Shown one piece after another: positions 4,544 to 5,764 of a DNA stretch of 5,764 nt. Every line of letters starts with the position of its first letter. Within the stretch, counting starts at the first letter, position 1. Made by a program: the position numbers and the translations under genes. The DNA comes from Anaerolineaceae bacterium (GTDB taxonomy: Bacteria > Chloroflexota > Anaerolineae > Anaerolineales > Anaerolineaceae). The stretch lies in contig JAQTMA010000150.1 in assembly GCA_028714615.1 (NCBI GenBank), positions 1 to 5,764 on the forward strand, in the 5' to 3' direction. The notes under the pieces were generated by a model. That model worked only from the letters and a program-made list of their open reading frames with translations, was not told where the DNA came from and did no database searches.

Positions 4544-5764
4544 TCAGGACAAATCGGCGTCTTCCGGCGGCGCAACAGGCCCGTAGTCCAGCACCTGCCG
4601 CACCTGGCTGTTGGGCAGGTTGGGACCGATGACGCCTTTCTCCTCCAGAGTATCCACCATGCGGGCGGCGCGGGTGTAGCCGATGCGCATGCGGCGCTGC
4701 AGCATGGAGATGGAGGCGCGCCCTTCCCGTCGCACCAGGTCGATGGCTTCTTTGAGCAAGGGGTCGTCGTCGCTCTCGGCTTGCATCTCGTCCCACAGTG
4801 GCATCTGTTTGAGTGGAACACCGGAAATGAGTGCATCGGTCGGAGCGCCGTTGTGGGTGGGGGTGTCGGCTAGACCAGAAAATTCACGCCAATAGCTTAC
4901 CAGGCGCTGGATTTCCGTGTCGGAGACATATACGCCTTGTAGCCGGGCAGGAGCGGGGGCATCGGGCGCCTGGAAGAGCATGTCACCGCGCCCAAGTAAG
5001 CGTTCGGCGCCTGGTTGGTCGAGAATCACCCGGCTGTCTACTCCGGAGGCGACTGCAAAAGCGATGCGGGCAGGGAAATTGGCTTTGATTAAGCCGGTAA
5101 TCACGTCCACCGAGGGGCGTTGGGTGGCGATGATCAGGTGGATGCCGGTGGCGCGTGAGAGCTGCGCCAGGCGGGTGATGGTACGCTCGGTTTCGTCCGG
5201 CGCCAGCATCATCAGGTCTGCCAGCTCGTCGATCACCACCACCAGGTAAGGGATGCGTTTCTCACCGCGCGCGACCAGGCGAGTGTTGTAATCGACGATG
5301 TTGCGGGCGCCGATCTGGGCGAACTTCTGGTAGCGGCTGTCCATCTCGCGCATCATCCACTGTAGCGCGCCTACCACCCGTTCGGCGTCGACCACAACGG
5401 GGACGAGCAAGTGGGGAATGCCGTTATAGCCGGTGAGTTCCACACGCTTGGGGTCCACCAGGATCAGACGGACATCATCGGGGGTGTTATTGATCAGGAA
5501 GCAACTCAGGATGGCGTTGACGCACACCGACTTGCCCGAACCGGTGGTTCCGGCAATGAGCATGTGGGGCATGGCGGAGAGGTCTGTGGCGACCGACCTG
5601 CCGGCCACATCTTTGCCCACGGCAAAGCGCAGCGGCATGCGCATCTTTTGGAAGACATCACTCTCGATAACGTCGCGCAAGGCGACGCGAGAGATCTCTT
5701 CATTGGGCACCTCGATGCCGACGTAAGCCCGCCCGGGGACGGGCGCCTGAATGCGAATGCGCTG
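4544..5764 (-). CDS. ftsK: DNA translocase FtsK/SpoIIIE, C-terminal part (5' end outside window)
   Basis: The frame is open to the window edge; 406 residues are visible, ending at a TGA at 4546-4544. The first visible residues (QRIRIQAPVPGRAYVGIEVPN) match the segment that precedes the motor in this family. Walker A is AGTTGSGKS at about 71-79 of the visible part, Walker B VVVIDELADL at about 175-184, then RLAQLSRATGIHLIIATQRPS and RIAFAVASGVDSRVILDQPGAERLLGRGDML, all hallmarks of the RecA-like FtsK motor. Residues from about 332 form the gamma winged-helix domain (LLKEAIDLVRREGRASISMLQRRMRIGY) that reads polar DNA sequences in known members. FtsK pumps chromosomal DNA through the closing septum and, in many bacteria, activates XerC/XerD at dif. 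Family members are usually 700-900 aa, so the membrane region and linker lie outside the window. The gene is visibly more GC-rich than the downstream operon. Confidence 0.96.
   Translation of the reverse strand, partial: QRIRIQAPVPGRAYVGIEVPNEEISRVALRDVIESDVFQKMRMPLRFAVGKDVAGRSVATDLSAMPHMLIAGTTGSGKSVCVNAILSCFLINNTPDDVRLILVDPKRVELTGYNGIPHLLVPVVVDAERVVGALQWMMREMDSRYQKFAQIGARNIVDYNTRLVARGEKRIPYLVVVIDELADLMMLAPDETERTITRLAQLSRATGIHLIIATQRPSVDVITGLIKANFPARIAFAVASGVDSRVILDQPGAERLLGRGDMLFQAPDAPAPARLQGVYVSDTEIQRLVSYWREFSGLADTPTHNGAPTDALISGVPLKQMPLWDEMQAESDDDPLLKEAIDLVRREGRASISMLQRRMRIGYTRAARMVDTLEEKGVIGPNLPNSQVRQVLDYGPVAPPEDADLS

Noticed and set aside
4483..5726. Plus- and minus-strand open frames overlapping the FtsK motor region
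   Set aside because: GC-rich sequence leaves long shadow frames. Only the frame ending at 4544 has the Walker motifs and gamma domain.

Overview
This window is most likely bacterial chromosome from a Chloroflexota member, probably of the Anaerolineae type. I infer this from the Thr-Pro-rich 'TPTxTPT' extracytoplasmic tracts fused to a TadE-type protein, next to TadE/TadG-like surface genes and an FtsK/SpoIIIE translocase. The assignment rests on familiarity with such proteins, not on a search. All supported genes lie on the minus strand, so the locus reads from high to low coordinates.

Layout in reading order: (1) The C-terminal ~406 residues of an FtsK/SpoIIIE DNA translocase (5764 to 4544), cut by the window edge. 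(2) A 140-base gap (4543-4404) holding a 13-bp palindrome against the ftsK stop, a longer imperfect hairpin and a plausible sigma70-type promoter. (3) A 197-aa TadE-like pseudopilin (4403-3810). (4) A TadG-like protein with a von Willebrand factor A domain (3786-2086). (5) A 612-aa protein with a TadE N-terminus, a Thr/Pro linker, a probable Ig-like domain and a long Thr/Pro tail of 15-residue repeats (2071-233). (6) A 145-base gap with a strong 11-bp hairpin. (7) The first 29 codons of another membrane-anchored or exported protein (87 to 1), cut by the other edge.

Genes 3-5 are 23 and 14 bases apart and look like one operon. All three start with a short basic stretch and one hydrophobic helix, then an extracytoplasmic region. 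They probably form minor-pilin or envelope-associated parts of a Tad (Flp)-type secretion/pilus system. The ATPase and platform genes (tadA/B/C, rcpA/C) are not in the window, so a complete system is not shown here. The FtsK gene looks like a separate housekeeping unit and is visibly more GC-rich than the operon.

The most unusual item is gene 5, a minor-pilin-like protein carrying an Ig-like module and a repeat stalk, which suggests a surface-exposed adhesin or spacer. The rest resembles known families. I saw no RNA genes, CRISPR arrays, insertion sequences or phage genes, and no convincing plus-strand gene.
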